The position numbers and the translations under genes are program-made. Positions 63,598 through 64,000 of a stretch of 64,000 nt of DNA are shown piece by piece. Origin of the DNA: Tetmemena sp. SeJ-2015 (taxonomy: Eukaryota; Ciliophora; Spirotrichea; Sporadotrichida; Oxytrichidae); contig JAJKFJ010022139.1 in assembly GCA_027382625.1 (NCBI GenBank), positions 1-64,000 of the forward strand, in the 5' to 3' direction. A model generated the notes under the pieces. It ran no database searches and was not told where the DNA came from. It saw only the letters and a list, made by a program, of their open reading frames with translations. Position 1 is the first letter of the stretch; the number at the start of each line of letters is the position of its first letter.

Positions 63598-64000
63598 ATG
63601 TTGAAAGCAAACAGCAAATTTTTCACTTCATTTGTCTCTTTCTTTATTAATTTTGTCAAATCCTAAATTAACGTCAGACCAAATTTAAAACTGAACTTAC
63701 CTAATCTTTATAAATGAAGTCAATATCAAACTCCTTATAAGAAGATCTTAACTTTTCGATCAAGTTTATAATATTTCTTGAAAGCTCTACAACTTTATTT
63801 CCGTTATTTGTGAGCTCATCTTCATCTTCTGAGTAATCAATGTCTGGTCCTTCAATAATTGAGATCTTGGCTTTGATTGATCTCACTAGTTTTTGTCTTA
63901 AATTGATGTCAACGAATAAAGGCATCATTATCTCCCTCAGCTGGAAATACTTCTTGCACAAAAGAAGTAGTTTTTAAGTATTTAGAACAGTCAACTACAA
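63598..64000 (-). CDS. Partial gene at window edge, unknown protein
   Basis: The last exons of a minus-strand gene whose start lies beyond the window. Residues include MPLFVDINLRQKLVRSIKAK, an acidic EGPDIDYSEDEDE stretch and SRNIINLIEKLRSSYKEF. After a 38-nt or so GT..AG intron comes DLTKLIKKETNEVKNLLFAF, ending at TGA (63598-63600). It is helical and charged; no family recognised. Confidence 0.65.

Overview
The window reads as germline (micronuclear) DNA of a ciliate that uses TAA and TAG as glutamine and TGA as the main stop, most likely a hypotrich/oxytrichid (Oxytricha-Stylonychia-Tetmemena type). Three things support this. (1) Long reading frames full of TAA/TAG end at TGA. (2) Many genes carry very short GT...AG introns (about 23-90 nt). 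(3) Reading frames are interrupted by AT-rich segments without splice sites, each flanked by a short direct repeat (pointer); removing one repeat plus the insert restores the frame and, often, a conserved protein motif. I place about 20 such internal eliminated sequences (IESs) here, with pointers of 3-13 bp. I see no telomere repeats, tRNA, rRNA or CRISPR.

Layout: 0-7 kb, small low-confidence ORFs and a very large Gln-rich gene (-). 7.2-9.7 kb, the C-lobe of an AGC kinase abutting an RsuA/RluB-type pseudouridine synthase (-). 9.8-10.6 kb, the 3' half of a STIMATE/TMEM110 membrane-protein gene (-), whose 5' half lies at 18.7-19.1 kb; the two halves share an 11-bp pointer. Between them sit a GC-rich island (10.6-14.9 kb: DD34E transposase, ORF remnants, an embedded bacterial CcoG fragment), a PDCD2-like gene (+), a DJ-1/PfpI gene (-) and an unknown helical protein (-). 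19.3-26.5 kb, a calcium-dependent protein kinase and a coiled-coil DUF4795-like protein (+); the latter is split by a 549-bp IES with a GC-rich core and a 13-bp pointer. 26.7-28.1 kb, the 5' half of PUS10 (+); its 3' half is at 37.4-37.9 kb, again joined by an 11-bp pointer, with a complete large protein kinase gene and a small gene nested between.

38-43 kb: ER-type DnaJ (-), a ubiquitin-like pseudogene, an 810-bp element with long inverted repeats and an 8-bp target duplication, and the N-lobe of an AGC kinase (-) that lacks a C-lobe. 43-52 kb: PUF-repeat RNA-binding protein (+), an unknown gene (-), a small membrane protein (+), a TPR protein (-), two small unknown genes, and proteasome subunit beta-3 (-). 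52.6-64 kb: a very large unknown gene, a TRP-like ion channel and an MFS transporter (all +), and a gene cut by the window edge (-).

The most striking feature is nesting: at least two ordinary housekeeping genes (STIMATE, PUS10) are split by 8-9 kb intervals that hold other complete genes. These intervals behave like giant IESs relative to the host gene while carrying sequence destined for other somatic products. Several single-base frameshifts lie in homopolymers, so some assembly indels are likely. Exact exon and MDS borders are given only where a pointer or a splice site fixes them.
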